DNA of 32,869 nt. Source: Treponema sp. (GTDB taxonomy: Bacteria > Spirochaetota > Spirochaetia > Treponematales > Treponemataceae). Within the stretch, counting starts at the first letter, position 1. Every line of letters starts with the position of its first letter. The stretch is taken from positions 1 through 32,869 of the forward strand of contig NZ_JAFRNB010000010.1 of NCBI RefSeq assembly GCF_017430385.1, read 5' to 3'. The translations under genes were made by a program, and so were the position numbers. A model generated the notes under the pieces. That model saw only the letters and a list, made by a program, of their open reading frames with translations. It did no database searches and was not told where the DNA came from. Below, piece by piece: positions 7,381-16,603 of this stretch.

Positions 7381-8547
7381 TTAGAAATTGAAAATGAGGT
7401 TGATGACTGTCAAATCCTGATTTGCGAACTGGTTGACGATTGACTCAAATTTTACATTGAGCTTTTTGCAGGCATCATCAAGATAAGAAAGATAGTACAA
7501 GCCCAAATCAGTGCTGCCCTGCCCGTCCGGGATTTCGCGGTAGAAATCAATGAGGGAACGCTTGTTTGTGTCGGCAGCCATTTTGTCCTCGATATTTGCC
7601 TTTGTTTCCTGATTCTCGTCATTTTTGTTGAGAACCATGATTTGAAGACGGCCCTGCTTACCGATAGCCGTTGAGCCGCCGCCAAGCTTCCATGAGAGAG
7701 AAACAAGCTCATGCTTGCGTTTTAGCTCGGCGATGATTTTCGAGCGGACTTCCGGGTCAAAAAGGAGCGCGTCCAAATCCTCGACACCGCTGTAAAGAAC
7801 TTTTGCCTCTTTTTTGAGGTTCTGGTTTTCGGCGTTAAGGGCAAGCTCCATGAGGAGGATTGAGATGTATTCTGCTACGCGTGACTTTTCCATGTAAATT
7901 TGGAGAAGATGGCGGATTGCGATGTTAATCTGAGAGAAGCCTTCTTTGTCCTTGAAGAACTTGAGGATGATGTACCAGTTCATGAGAGAGAGCCGGTTGA
8001 GGAATTTTTCAGTCATGAGGAGATAGATATTGCGCTCCTCAAGGGAATATTCCTTGTTCTCCATGATTGACTTCCAGATTGGGTCAAGGATTTCTTTTTT
8101 GGCCTGACGAATCACGACTTCTTTTTTGGAAATCATTGCACGGAGCTGCTTGTCTTCGATTTTTGTTCGCTCATCGATAAGCTCGCTCGGATTGGTGCGG
8201 TTGTGCTTGCGAACACAGTCACATTTGATTACATCGGCGAAAACCTGACGGTCAAACTGCTTGTACAGGATTGAATATACAACGACCTTTGCCAAATCCA
8301 TGACTTCCTGACGGACAGAGACGAATTCGGACATGGAGATTTCGATTTTGGAAATGTAGTCCACCATAATCATATTTTGAATTGATTGTGGTGAGAATGG
8401 ATTGAGAGAGATGCCGTATTCTTCGAGATTATCAGCCAGCCTGATACGGAGAAGCTTTTTTTTGTTGCTTATGAAATGCGAGGTGCCTTCCTCAGTCAAA
8501 ATTACTTTTAGTGGCAAGTTCAAGACAAATTTTTTTTCAGCTGGCAT
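7381..8547 (-). CDS. Conserved-looking cytoplasmic protein of unknown function
   Basis: A 388-residue, mostly helical, charged protein with no signal peptide or membrane segment and no family that I recognise. Residues about 130-290 are rich in predicted helices (EERNIYLLMTEKFLNRLSL; RVAEYISILLMELALNAENQ). A short central linker contains GGGSTAIGKQGRLQIM. It is the first gene of the operon leading to the lipoprotein, trmB and ligA. The start at 8547 is chosen over 8571 because an AGGAG SD lies 5 nt before it and a consensus promoter lies just upstream. Confidence 0.8.
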   Translation of the reverse strand: MPAEKKFVLNLPLKVILTEEGTSHFISNKKKLLRIRLADNLEEYGISLNPFSPQSIQNMIMVDYISKIEISMSEFVSVRQEVMDLAKVVVYSILYKQFDRQVFADVIKCDCVRKHNRTNPSELIDERTKIEDKQLRAMISKKEVVIRQAKKEILDPIWKSIMENKEYSLEERNIYLLMTEKFLNRLSLMNWYIILKFFKDKEGFSQINIAIRHLLQIYMEKSRVAEYISILLMELALNAENQNLKKEAKVLYSGVEDLDALLFDPEVRSKIIAELKRKHELVSLSWKLGGGSTAIGKQGRLQIMVLNKNDENQETKANIEDKMAADTNKRSLIDFYREIPDGQGSTDLGLYYLSYLDDACKKLNVKFESIVNQFANQDLTVINLIFNF

Positions 8548-8578
8548 AGCATCTCCTGTTTTTAAATGCAACGGTATA

Positions 8579-8607
8579 ATTATACACTATGGCATTTGAA
8601 TTGTAAA
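8579..8607 (-). promoter_or_regulatory. Sigma-70 promoter of the unknown protein-lipoprotein-trmB-ligA operon
   Basis: On the minus strand -35 TTTACA (8602-8607), a 17-bp spacer, and a perfect -10 TATAAT (8579-8584). The start site should be near 8572, giving a leader of about 25 nt that contains the AGGAG SD of the first gene. Confidence 0.8.
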
Positions 8608-8657
8608 CTAACAATTTTTAAGGAAACGATGATTTGCACACAAGGATTTGCGCTCGA

Positions 8658-8686
8658 TTGAACAAATCAGAATTTCCTTATATTCT
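8658..8686 (+). promoter_or_regulatory. Promoter of the membrane protein-dinB unit
   Basis: -35 TTGAAC (8658-8663), a 17-bp spacer and -10 TATTCT (8681-8686) on the plus strand. The -10 ends 7 nt before the ATG at 8694, with no SD. It is divergent from the operon promoter at 8579-8607. Confidence 0.55.
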
Positions 8687-8693
8687 TATTAAA

Positions 8694-10697
8694 ATGCTTT
8701 TTCGTAAAATTATAATTACGGCTCTTCTTATATTTTCGGCACATTTTGCACTTTTCCCGCAGAAATATATAGAAGAAAAATTTCTTTTTGGAAATAATCT
8801 TTCCACGGCCGTAGACAAAGCAATTTCAAAAAAAGGATTCTCACCGGTCAAGCAGGAACTTTCATCAACCGGGCAGGACAAATTCGCATATAACATTCTT
8901 TTGGATTTTCCGCCGACAAAAGCATCTGAAAATCAGGATGAATCAGAAAACCCAGGCTCCCAAATCAGGCGGAACGAAGTCATTTTTTGCTTTCAGCAGG
9001 AAGATTTTCAGAACCATGAGAGCGAGATTTTTGATTTTCTCACCTTCTTGCAGGGAATGGAACGCGACTGGTCGGCAACGATTCTTTTTTCGGCCCTGGA
9101 CAACTGTGAATTCAAGGATTTAGGCTCAATCAGAGGCACACAAGTATTCGCTTCGTCTGTCGAGGACTCGGATTCATGCTGCGCGCTCGCAATCAGCTTC
9201 AATTCTTATGAAAGCACTTCGATTTACACTGGCGGAAGCAAATTCTCCACCCCGCTCTGGCTCACAAAAAGGATTACGGACACTTTCTTTGACACCCAGA
9301 CAAATTTCTCATTCAAGAACCAGCTCGCGTCAATCTACAGGCTCGGATTGCTCAAGGGCACGGACAGGCTTTCTTTCTTCTTCGATAATAACATTCCGGC
9401 AATCGAATTAAGTTTTCCGGGCAGCCAGGAATTTTCATCACTAAAAAAATTCGCGGAAACCTACCAAAGCGACGGCACCGGCGAATGGGACATGCACTAT
9501 ATCTACATAAACCGTGGAAACATGTTCAAGGCGGTTTTCATCAACGAGCGCACAATCATCATCAGCTGTCTTTCGGTCGGAATTCTCACAATCCTAATTC
9601 TGTGCATTTTCTCATTTCTGGGTGAACATGGCGAACGGCATAAATACGACTTCATCAAATCAAGCTACATGATTCCTTTCACTATCGGAATTGCTTTCCT
9701 GTCGCTTCTTTTCGGCCAGCATTTTGTCGCCTTCATTTCCGCTTTTTTTCCGCTGAATCCAATCTTCCAGTACGGAATCAAAATTGTTTTCTCCATGATT
9801 TTCATCTCGATTCTTTTTGTCGTGCAGGGCCTCTTCAAATTTTCGGCGACGGCGTTCATCTACGGCTATTTGCTTATGGTCGTTGCGATTTTCAATATTT
9901 TCCTGTTCTCAACAAGGGATTTGACTCTCTTCGTAATTTTTGTCGCTGAGTACATAATTATTTATATTTCCCGTATTGCCAAGAATCTTCCTGCGCTGTG
10001 CGTATTTTTTATCCTGATGCTCATTCCTTTCGTTCCTTACGGATATATCATAATAAGAAGCGCGGACGACTTTGATCTTACGAACGCTGTCTTTACTTCC
10101 GCCAGAGACAATCTTCTTCTTTCGCTCGCAATTTTCCCGTTCCAGATTACATGGCTTCGGATTCTGGTATTCCTTAATATCCGCGCGGGAATCAAGGGCT
10201 GGACGATGAAAAAGATGATTCTGAACGGTATTTTCTCCACGATTGCGATTCTTACATTCACTTTCGCACTTATATTCGCAATCTCCCATTTCGTTTACAG
10301 GCCGGATTTCAGGGAATCCCAGAGAATCGAAACAAAAATTTTCCGCGAAGAAAAATTCACGATTTCTGCAAAACTGAGCAAAGATGAATTCTCCGGGATG
10401 ACCACAAACCACATCAAGCTTATTTCCGAAGAGGATGCGCTCCGCTACAAAGTAGTTCTCAACGGAAATGAGGGAACTCACCCGATTTATGACTCAATCT
10501 ACGATTACACGATTATCACGAATCATGACGGCACTGACTCATACTCTTTCGTCATCCCGGAATATCCTCCGAAAAACATCACGATTGACTACGCTGCCCC
10601 GGAAAAAACTCCTGCAACAATCGAAGTCACTGCTTATTACAAAACTGATGACCAGCACACATTCCGAATCGAAAAAAGGGAGCTTAATGTCGAGTGA
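8694..10697 (+). CDS. Polytopic membrane protein with degenerate M28-peptidase-like domain
   Basis: A 667-residue protein: signal peptide (MLFRKIIITALLIFSAHFAL), an extracytoplasmic domain to about residue 280, about eight membrane segments (roughly 285-555), and a C-terminal beta-rich tail of about 115 residues. The first domain recalls M28 aminopeptidases in layout. ATILFSALDNCEFKDLGS stands where M28 has a hydrophobic strand then EExGLxGS, and FFFDNNIPAIELSF matches the region where M28 has a metal-binding SDH followed by GIPAI. The catalytic Glu pair and metal-binding His/Asp are not obvious, so it may be a pseudo-peptidase. M28 domain, membrane bundle and luminal tail is also the layout of eukaryotic ERMP1/Pff1. 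Start 8694 is chosen for the signal peptide and promoter spacing. It overlaps the next gene by GTGA. Confidence 0.72.
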   Translation: MLFRKIIITALLIFSAHFALFPQKYIEEKFLFGNNLSTAVDKAISKKGFSPVKQELSSTGQDKFAYNILLDFPPTKASENQDESENPGSQIRRNEVIFCFQQEDFQNHESEIFDFLTFLQGMERDWSATILFSALDNCEFKDLGSIRGTQVFASSVEDSDSCCALAISFNSYESTSIYTGGSKFSTPLWLTKRITDTFFDTQTNFSFKNQLASIYRLGLLKGTDRLSFFFDNNIPAIELSFPGSQEFSSLKKFAETYQSDGTGEWDMHYIYINRGNMFKAVFINERTIIISCLSVGILTILILCIFSFLGEHGERHKYDFIKSSYMIPFTIGIAFLSLLFGQHFVAFISAFFPLNPIFQYGIKIVFSMIFISILFVVQGLFKFSATAFIYGYLLMVVAIFNIFLFSTRDLTLFVIFVAEYIIIYISRIAKNLPALCVFFILMLIPFVPYGYIIIRSADDFDLTNAVFTSARDNLLLSLAIFPFQITWLRILVFLNIRAGIKGWTMKKMILNGIFSTIAILTFTFALIFAISHFVYRPDFRESQRIETKIFREEKFTISAKLSKDEFSGMTTNHIKLISEEDALRYKVVLNGNEGTHPIYDSIYDYTIITNHDGTDSYSFVIPEYPPKNITIDYAAPEKTPATIEVTAYYKTDDQHTFRIEKRELNVE

Positions 10698-13600
10698 ACA
10701 AAGTCTTTCTTCATGTTGATTTAGACGCATTTTTCGCCTCAGTTGAGCAGCTCGACCATCCCGAATACCGCGGAAAACCTGTGATTGTCGGGGGATTGCC
10801 CGGTGACAGAAGGAGCGTCGTTTCCACGGCAAGCTACGAGGCAAGGAAATTCGGCGTGCACTCAGCGATGCCAACTTTTCAGGCGGTAAAACTCTGTCCG
10901 CAAGGAATTTTTGTGCGCGGGAGAATGAAACGCTATCACGAGAAATCCGAGGAGGTCATGGCAATTTTCAAAAATTATTCGCCTGACATCCAGCAGATTT
11001 CGGTTGATGAAGCATTCATCGATTTGACAGGAACAGAAAAACTTTTCGGAGATCCCGTTGAGACCGCAAAGAAACTTAAGGCTGAAGTCCTTGAAAAAAC
11101 AGGTCTTACGGTCTCGGTGGGGCTTGCTTCCACTAAATACTGCGCAAAAATCGCTTCGGGGCTGAAAAAACCTGACGGGCTTACGGTCGTGCCTTTTGGC
11201 GGTGAAACTGAGTTCATGCTTTCCCTTCCGATTACGAAAGTCTGGGGTGCCGGAAACAAAACTCTTGCAAAGCTCGAAAATTACGGAATCAGAACGACGC
11301 GTGACATTTACAACCGAAGCGAAAAACTCCTGCAAAGCCTTTTCGGAAACGCGGCCGGAACTTTTCTGTACAATTCGGTGCGCGGAAACGCCGGGGCGGA
11401 CTTTCGTGCTGAGCCAAAAAGCCGTTCAATCAGCGCGGAAAACACTTACGAATACGATTTGACAAACCCGGAGATTATCGAGACCGCACTTCTCTCTCTC
11501 TGCCACACGGTAATGTTCCGAAGCCTCCGAGAAAAAGTCCGAAGCTGCTCGGTCGCGCTTAAAATCCGCTACGAAGATTTTTCGACGGTGAACGTTCAGT
11601 CTACGAGCGAAAGATATGTTTCTAGCGTAGATGATTTATTTGAGCGGGCAAAGGCTTTGCTTGAAAAAAAACGCAACTCAAATTTGGGAATCAGGCTTCT
11701 GGGCGTGGGAATGTACAATCTCGAAGACGAAAAAACGCCGCACCAGCAGGAACTTTTTGATTTCGGCGAAGAAAAAAAACGCAGGCTTGAGAACGCGATT
11801 TTAAAGGCTCAGGAAAAAGATCCGTCACTAAAAATCACTAAAGCGCGTCTTTTGGGCGGCTCGGCTCTGGCGTTGGCAATGATTTTTCTTCCAATTCAGG
11901 AAGCGAGGGCTGATACGCAAAAAGAAGCTGATGGTGCGGCAGGAATCGTCTTTGACACTTCCCGACTTCCTCTTTCTGATTCGAGCAAGTTCGTCTCGAT
12001 TTTTAACAAGGATTTTGGCAAAGATGGCGATCAGAATGTCGAATTTTTTGCTTCTGGTTACTGGAAAAGCACCGTTACTGGCGGAGCGACCTATTCTTTC
12101 GGTTTTGGGAACACGCCTGTTCTTACGACTACCACGCCAGTCTTCGCGCAGAATGTTGATTTGTCGCTCTATTTCATGCTGAATCATCACTGGTACTTTG
12201 AGGCGGCTTTTGCGGACGAATTCAACAAAAACACGGTTGCGGCAGGCTACATCGGTGAGGGATATTTAAAATCTGCAAGAATCTCAAACCGAAAAATCAT
12301 CTTTCCTTCTATATATTCAGTCGATGATGTGAACCGTGGAATCGGTGGTGGCGAAAATCAGGCTCCTGGAATATCTTTCAACTGGAAAGGCTTAAACTGG
12401 CAGGCAGACGCGGCCATGCGCTACGATTTGATCAAAGCTCACGAAAAGACCTGGTACGGAAAGAATTCTGTGAGCATAAATGAAATCTCCCTCTCAAATT
12501 ACAACACGGGAAGCCAGTACATCTTGCCAGGTGCAAATCTTATCCAGAATGTAAAGGCCGTTTATGTTGAAAGTTCTTCGGGAAGTTACCGCGATTCAAA
12601 AGGGCGGAAATTCAAAAAACTCGACGGAACACAGTATCTTCTCCTTGCGAATCAGAATCAGATTTTACTCTCAAAGGATGCAAAGGCTTCTCGTCAGAAC
12701 GGAGTTTTGCCGGCAGTTGCGGTGACTTTTTATTCCCCGGTCAGCCAGAGTGATTTTGAGGCGTTTTTTGACAAGTTGGATGAGTGGTTCTTTCAAGTGG
12801 AAAACGGAAAACGGAAAGTGGAAAGCTATTTTTACCCGATGTTTGTTCGTGATGGGCGGGAAAGAGCTTCTTCGGGGAAGGCTGTTGGGGAACTGATTTA
12901 TTCCATTGACGGTGAGGATTGTCTTTTCTTGCAGCATCCGGGGGGATTCTCGCCTTTTATGGTTGCAAGCAGATACGATTGCGGCTCTAGCAAGGCTAGT
13001 GATGCCCAGATTGCGGACTCTGAGACTTCCACGGCGGATTCAGGCTACACGGTCGTGATTGACGAGGATAATCTTCGGTTCTCACAGCAGGATTTTTTCT
13101 ATTCAAATCATTTGTACGCTGATGTTTCTTTGAGCGAAGATGACGCTTCCGATTCTTTGGAAAAGCTCGTTCATGAAACTTTTCCACTGGCACGGCTCAA
13201 TCCGCAGATTTATCTTGGCGGCGGAAAAGAAGCAGAAAAAGTCCTTCAGGTCAGGAGTTTTTCTCCAGTGAACAGGCTTGAAATCGGAACGAAGGCAGTT
13301 TCAGGAACAGTTACGGTCTACAAGAACGGCGTGATTGATGGCTCCGCAAAATATGACAGTGAGGCAGGCACAATTACGCTGAGTTCAGCAGTAGCGGCAA
13401 GCGACCACATTGTTGCCCGCTGGTACGAGGAAAGCGAAGACTCAGAATCGGGAACATTTTCGCTGGCTGGCGGATTCAAATATGACTTTACGGACGAAGT
13501 TTCGGCGGACATCTCAACCTCCGGCCGGTGGGGATATTCGCCGGAGCGGGAATTTGCAGACTCAAGCTATTCTTCACAGGGATTTCTGACACTCGCAAGC

Positions 13601-16600
13601 AAAGTTAGCTACAACGGAGAAAGATTTTCCGCAAAAAACACGGCCGCATTCACTTACGAAAACCAGAACACCACAGGAAACTACCGCATTTTAGGAAACA
13701 GCGACAAAGAAAGCGATACTTATTACCTTCCCAAAAAAGCAGGAATCAATTTGCCGGACGGATTCGAGCCAGTCTTGAACGAAAAAACTTCCGGCAAAAC
13801 CATGCAGATTGAGTTAAAATCCTCAAAAAATTCTTCAGTTAAAGCGACAGAAGGCAAAACAGACTCGGCAATTTCCGGCTACGCAATTCCGCTCGAATGG
13901 GATTTTTCCGGGAAAACGGCCGGGAGCGGAAGTGATACCGCATGGAGCGCAGTCAGCCTTTACACGACAGGGCTTTCGGGCAATCTTGGAAACGCAAGCA
14001 ATTTCTCAATCGCGCTAAAAAATCCGAATCCAAATGAAACTTATGACCCAACAAAATGCTCTCTTTATTTACAGCTTGGTGTTTCGAGTGAAGATGATTT
14101 TTCCGTCGAGGAAGCAGAAAGAATACCGACATGGAAGATTTCTGATTCAAAAGCAGAACAAGTCCGTCAGGCATTCGACTTTTCAAAATCCGGCTGGCAA
14201 ATTGTAAAAGTAACTCTTTCGGACGAGGACAGAAGCATCATCTCGTCTTTGCAGAACTTTAACGCCCGCCTTATTCTCACGACAAACGACATTTCAGCAG
14301 CCCCCAAAAACGGCACGATCTACGCAGGCCCCTACGAGGCAGGAGAACTTGTCTTTAATGTGAAAACTGAAGCCGAAGTCAGGACAGAAAATTATCAGGC
14401 TGGCGACCAGAGCTTGTCTTCATCAAAAATCAAAAAATTCAATAGGAATTCAACCAACAAAGTTCAGGTCTTTGAATGGAAATTCGACAAAGCGCAAGCT
14501 GAGCAACAGGAAATTATTTTCTCACGGAATTTCAAGGAAATCGACCTGTCTGACTACAAAAAACTGAGTTTTTACCTTAAATTCAAAACTGACGCGGAAG
14601 ATTCTGATTCATCAGTCAAAATCAAACTGACCAGCCCAAAAACTGGCGAAAAATCAGAAGAAGCCGTCATCTACACTATTCCCCGCAAAAATCTTTCGGA
14701 AATCTGGCATGAATACGAGATAGATTTGACAGGCGCACAAGATTCAAATCTCACAAAACTCGACACGGACATTGTTCCGGTCAAGCTTGAAATCATCGTC
14801 ACGGCAAAAGAAAACGGCTCGCTTTCATTCGACGAGCTTTATCTGAGCGAAAACACGCCGTTCGTCGTGGCACAGGACAAAATCGAAGCAAGTTATAAAA
14901 TCGACGGAACGATTCTTGAAACAGAAAACCATGAAATCCTAAAAGACTTGAAAATTTCAGCAACAGGCGACGGCTCAACTTCAATTGAAACCGAAAAATA
15001 CACAGCAAGGGAAAAGAACCTCACTTCAACCACCTCGCTTGGCTTTACGCTCACAAATCTCAAAATCGGAACCCAAATCGCGCTCTCAAACGCCTACAAA
15101 AATGCAAAGTCCGACCAAACCGAGCAGAAAAATGCCCTTTCCTCGGCCAGCCATTCGCTTGAAACAGAAAAACCAATCCTCGACATCCTCTCATTCTCAG
15201 AAAACTACTCGTTCAGCGCGGCGGACACAAGCCTTGAAAAAGCAAACGGAGCAAAAATCGACTTCACGAAATATTCCGTTCCGCTTGCAATCGAAGGGAA
15301 CACAAAGGCAAGTTCAGATTCCTGGTCACTTTCGCAGAACGCAGGGGCAAAAATCTCTTTTGTGCCGGGAAAATTAGCTTTCAGCACGGAATCAAAAATC
15401 TCGCAAAAAATCCCGACAACTTCCGCAAAAAAAGACAGCTCACAGGGAACAGAAAAATTCTCAACCGAAAATTACGGCACTTCATGGAAAAAAATCACGG
15501 AATTCAGCTTTGACACAGGCGACGAAAAGGCACAGAAACGCACGGTCGGCGGAAAATCTTCGCTCTCCTACTCGTTCGACACGCTAAAATTAAAGCCTGA
15601 GATTTTCTTTGATACGGAAGGAAATTACAAATCATCCGCAAAAGTAACATTTTCGGACACGACAAAATCAGGATTCAACATTCCGTTCTCGCTTTCAAAA
15701 AACAATTTCGAATTCTCATGGAAAAAATCTACAGGAAGCACGAATCCAGCCGAAAAAGACGGCTCTTACAATCAAGACACCCAGAACCTTCAAAAATCGC
15801 TCGGCGAAAAAAGCTATTATTTTGCGGCAATGCCTGTTTACGACCTTGCAAGCTCTTCTTTGGCAACAAAAGTGCAGGAAACTGACAGGGAATCAAATTT
15901 CTACCAGGGAAATTACTCATTCAGCTGGCGGCGCGCTTTCTATGCGAACAAATACGACTTTTTCATCCCGATTTCGGCAAAACTTGAGGCCACTCGTGAC
16001 ATCAGGACAGGCGATAACCTGACCGACTTTTACCAGATTAAAAACACAGTGAACAACGCTGCCCTGAACATTTTCGGAAGGAACGGCTCGATTCCGCTTT
16101 TTTCATTGTTCTCAAACGATGAGTACAATTCAAGCCTCAGCGCGGCGGTCAAAATTCCCCGCAACGAACCAGGCCAATATTCTTATCTTGTGAACGGATA
16201 TTTTCAGGCGACATTCTATTTTTCTGAAAAAAATTACCTCAAAAACGGAATTGAAGGCAGCCTCGAAGGAAAAGATGGCTGGAAAGGGAAATATACCATT
16301 GTCTGGAAACGGGATGCAGAATCCTCGCTCGCAAAAGGCATCGTCTCGATTTTCAGCGAAAAAATAGCAGAAGGCACGAAACGAATCATCAAAACCGACA
16401 GCCTCAACCTCGCAGCAAGCAAGGCTTCAAGCACGACGAAAATCACGAAGAAGTACAGCATAGACTACATGCACGCAACAGAGACACAGGTTTCAAAATA
16501 TGTCTCGCTGAACACGGATGTAGGCTTGGGCTACAGCGCGACATGGAATAAAATCGCGCTTCTTTCAGCAACCGCGACAATCGGAGCGACAATCAAGTTC

Positions 16601-16603
16601 TGA
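10694..16603 (+). CDS. dinB: DNA polymerase IV fused in frame to a giant outer-membrane protein
   Basis: One 1969-codon frame. Residues 1-375 are a complete Y-family DinB (error-prone translesion polymerase): HVDLDAFFASVEQ with Asp9, YEARKFGV, SVDEAFIDLTG with Asp105/Glu106, a little-finger domain and a beta-clamp motif QQELF at 351-355. Residues 383-406 form a signal peptide (KAR, hydrophobic LLGGSALALAMIFLPI, cleavage ARA|D). Residues 407-1969 are Ser/Lys/Thr-rich and beta-rich, with a possible carbohydrate-binding-like module near 1260-1390. The frame ends in TIGATIKF, the C-terminal Phe signature of outer-membrane barrels. No stop, SD or ATG separates the halves; in-frame alternative starts are TTG 11852 and ATG 11879. 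The start is GTG, overlapping the upstream stop. Two proteins joined by stop loss, a real fusion, or a base-calling error are all possible. Confidence 0.85.
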   Translation: MNKVFLHVDLDAFFASVEQLDHPEYRGKPVIVGGLPGDRRSVVSTASYEARKFGVHSAMPTFQAVKLCPQGIFVRGRMKRYHEKSEEVMAIFKNYSPDIQQISVDEAFIDLTGTEKLFGDPVETAKKLKAEVLEKTGLTVSVGLASTKYCAKIASGLKKPDGLTVVPFGGETEFMLSLPITKVWGAGNKTLAKLENYGIRTTRDIYNRSEKLLQSLFGNAAGTFLYNSVRGNAGADFRAEPKSRSISAENTYEYDLTNPEIIETALLSLCHTVMFRSLREKVRSCSVALKIRYEDFSTVNVQSTSERYVSSVDDLFERAKALLEKKRNSNLGIRLLGVGMYNLEDEKTPHQQELFDFGEEKKRRLENAILKAQEKDPSLKITKARLLGGSALALAMIFLPIQEARADTQKEADGAAGIVFDTSRLPLSDSSKFVSIFNKDFGKDGDQNVEFFASGYWKSTVTGGATYSFGFGNTPVLTTTTPVFAQNVDLSLYFMLNHHWYFEAAFADEFNKNTVAAGYIGEGYLKSARISNRKIIFPSIYSVDDVNRGIGGGENQAPGISFNWKGLNWQADAAMRYDLIKAHEKTWYGKNSVSINEISLSNYNTGSQYILPGANLIQNVKAVYVESSSGSYRDSKGRKFKKLDGTQYLLLANQNQILLSKDAKASRQNGVLPAVAVTFYSPVSQSDFEAFFDKLDEWFFQVENGKRKVESYFYPMFVRDGRERASSGKAVGELIYSIDGEDCLFLQHPGGFSPFMVASRYDCGSSKASDAQIADSETSTADSGYTVVIDEDNLRFSQQDFFYSNHLYADVSLSEDDASDSLEKLVHETFPLARLNPQIYLGGGKEAEKVLQVRSFSPVNRLEIGTKAVSGTVTVYKNGVIDGSAKYDSEAGTITLSSAVAASDHIVARWYEESEDSESGTFSLAGGFKYDFTDEVSADISTSGRWGYSPEREFADSSYSSQGFLTLASKVSYNGERFSAKNTAAFTYENQNTTGNYRILGNSDKESDTYYLPKKAGINLPDGFEPVLNEKTSGKTMQIELKSSKNSSVKATEGKTDSAISGYAIPLEWDFSGKTAGSGSDTAWSAVSLYTTGLSGNLGNASNFSIALKNPNPNETYDPTKCSLYLQLGVSSEDDFSVEEAERIPTWKISDSKAEQVRQAFDFSKSGWQIVKVTLSDEDRSIISSLQNFNARLILTTNDISAAPKNGTIYAGPYEAGELVFNVKTEAEVRTENYQAGDQSLSSSKIKKFNRNSTNKVQVFEWKFDKAQAEQQEIIFSRNFKEIDLSDYKKLSFYLKFKTDAEDSDSSVKIKLTSPKTGEKSEEAVIYTIPRKNLSEIWHEYEIDLTGAQDSNLTKLDTDIVPVKLEIIVTAKENGSLSFDELYLSENTPFVVAQDKIEASYKIDGTILETENHEILKDLKISATGDGSTSIETEKYTAREKNLTSTTSLGFTLTNLKIGTQIALSNAYKNAKSDQTEQKNALSSASHSLETEKPILDILSFSENYSFSAADTSLEKANGAKIDFTKYSVPLAIEGNTKASSDSWSLSQNAGAKISFVPGKLAFSTESKISQKIPTTSAKKDSSQGTEKFSTENYGTSWKKITEFSFDTGDEKAQKRTVGGKSSLSYSFDTLKLKPEIFFDTEGNYKSSAKVTFSDTTKSGFNIPFSLSKNNFEFSWKKSTGSTNPAEKDGSYNQDTQNLQKSLGEKSYYFAAMPVYDLASSSLATKVQETDRESNFYQGNYSFSWRRAFYANKYDFFIPISAKLEATRDIRTGDNLTDFYQIKNTVNNAALNIFGRNGSIPLFSLFSNDEYNSSLSAAVKIPRNEPGQYSYLVNGYFQATFYFSEKNYLKNGIEGSLEGKDGWKGKYTIVWKRDAESSLAKGIVSIFSEKIAEGTKRIIKTDSLNLAASKASSTTKITKKYSIDYMHATETQVSKYVSLNTDVGLGYSATWNKIALLSATATIGATIKF
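11840..11911 (+). other. Internal signal-peptide segment at the dinB/outer-membrane protein junction
   Basis: Codons 383-406 encode a basic n-region (K-A-R), a hydrophobic core of about 16 residues and an AxA-type c-region (EARA). This is exactly what would begin an independent outer-membrane protein. Typical DinB homologues end around the ITKARLL sequence that here serves as the n-region, so the end of dinB and the start of the exported protein share codons. Confidence 0.7.
12797..12825 (+). repeat. Purine-rich short repeat, copy 2
   Basis: Same 29-nt unit as at 6725-6753 (26 of 29 identical, same orientation relative to the host gene), here inside the outer-membrane protein and translated as VENGKRKVES. 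The local protein composition differs from the flanks, as expected for an in-frame insertion. Confidence 0.7.

Noticed and set aside
9909..10481. A 190-codon minus-strand open frame
   Set aside because: It is antisense to the membrane-protein gene, rich in Asn/Lys/Glu/Cys without any fold pattern.
10694..16603. T9SS SprA identity for the outer-membrane half
   Set aside because: Short stretches (VTVYKNGVIDG and the strand after it) recall SprA repeats, but no other type IX secretion gene or clear SprA architecture is present, so the similarity is too weak to name.
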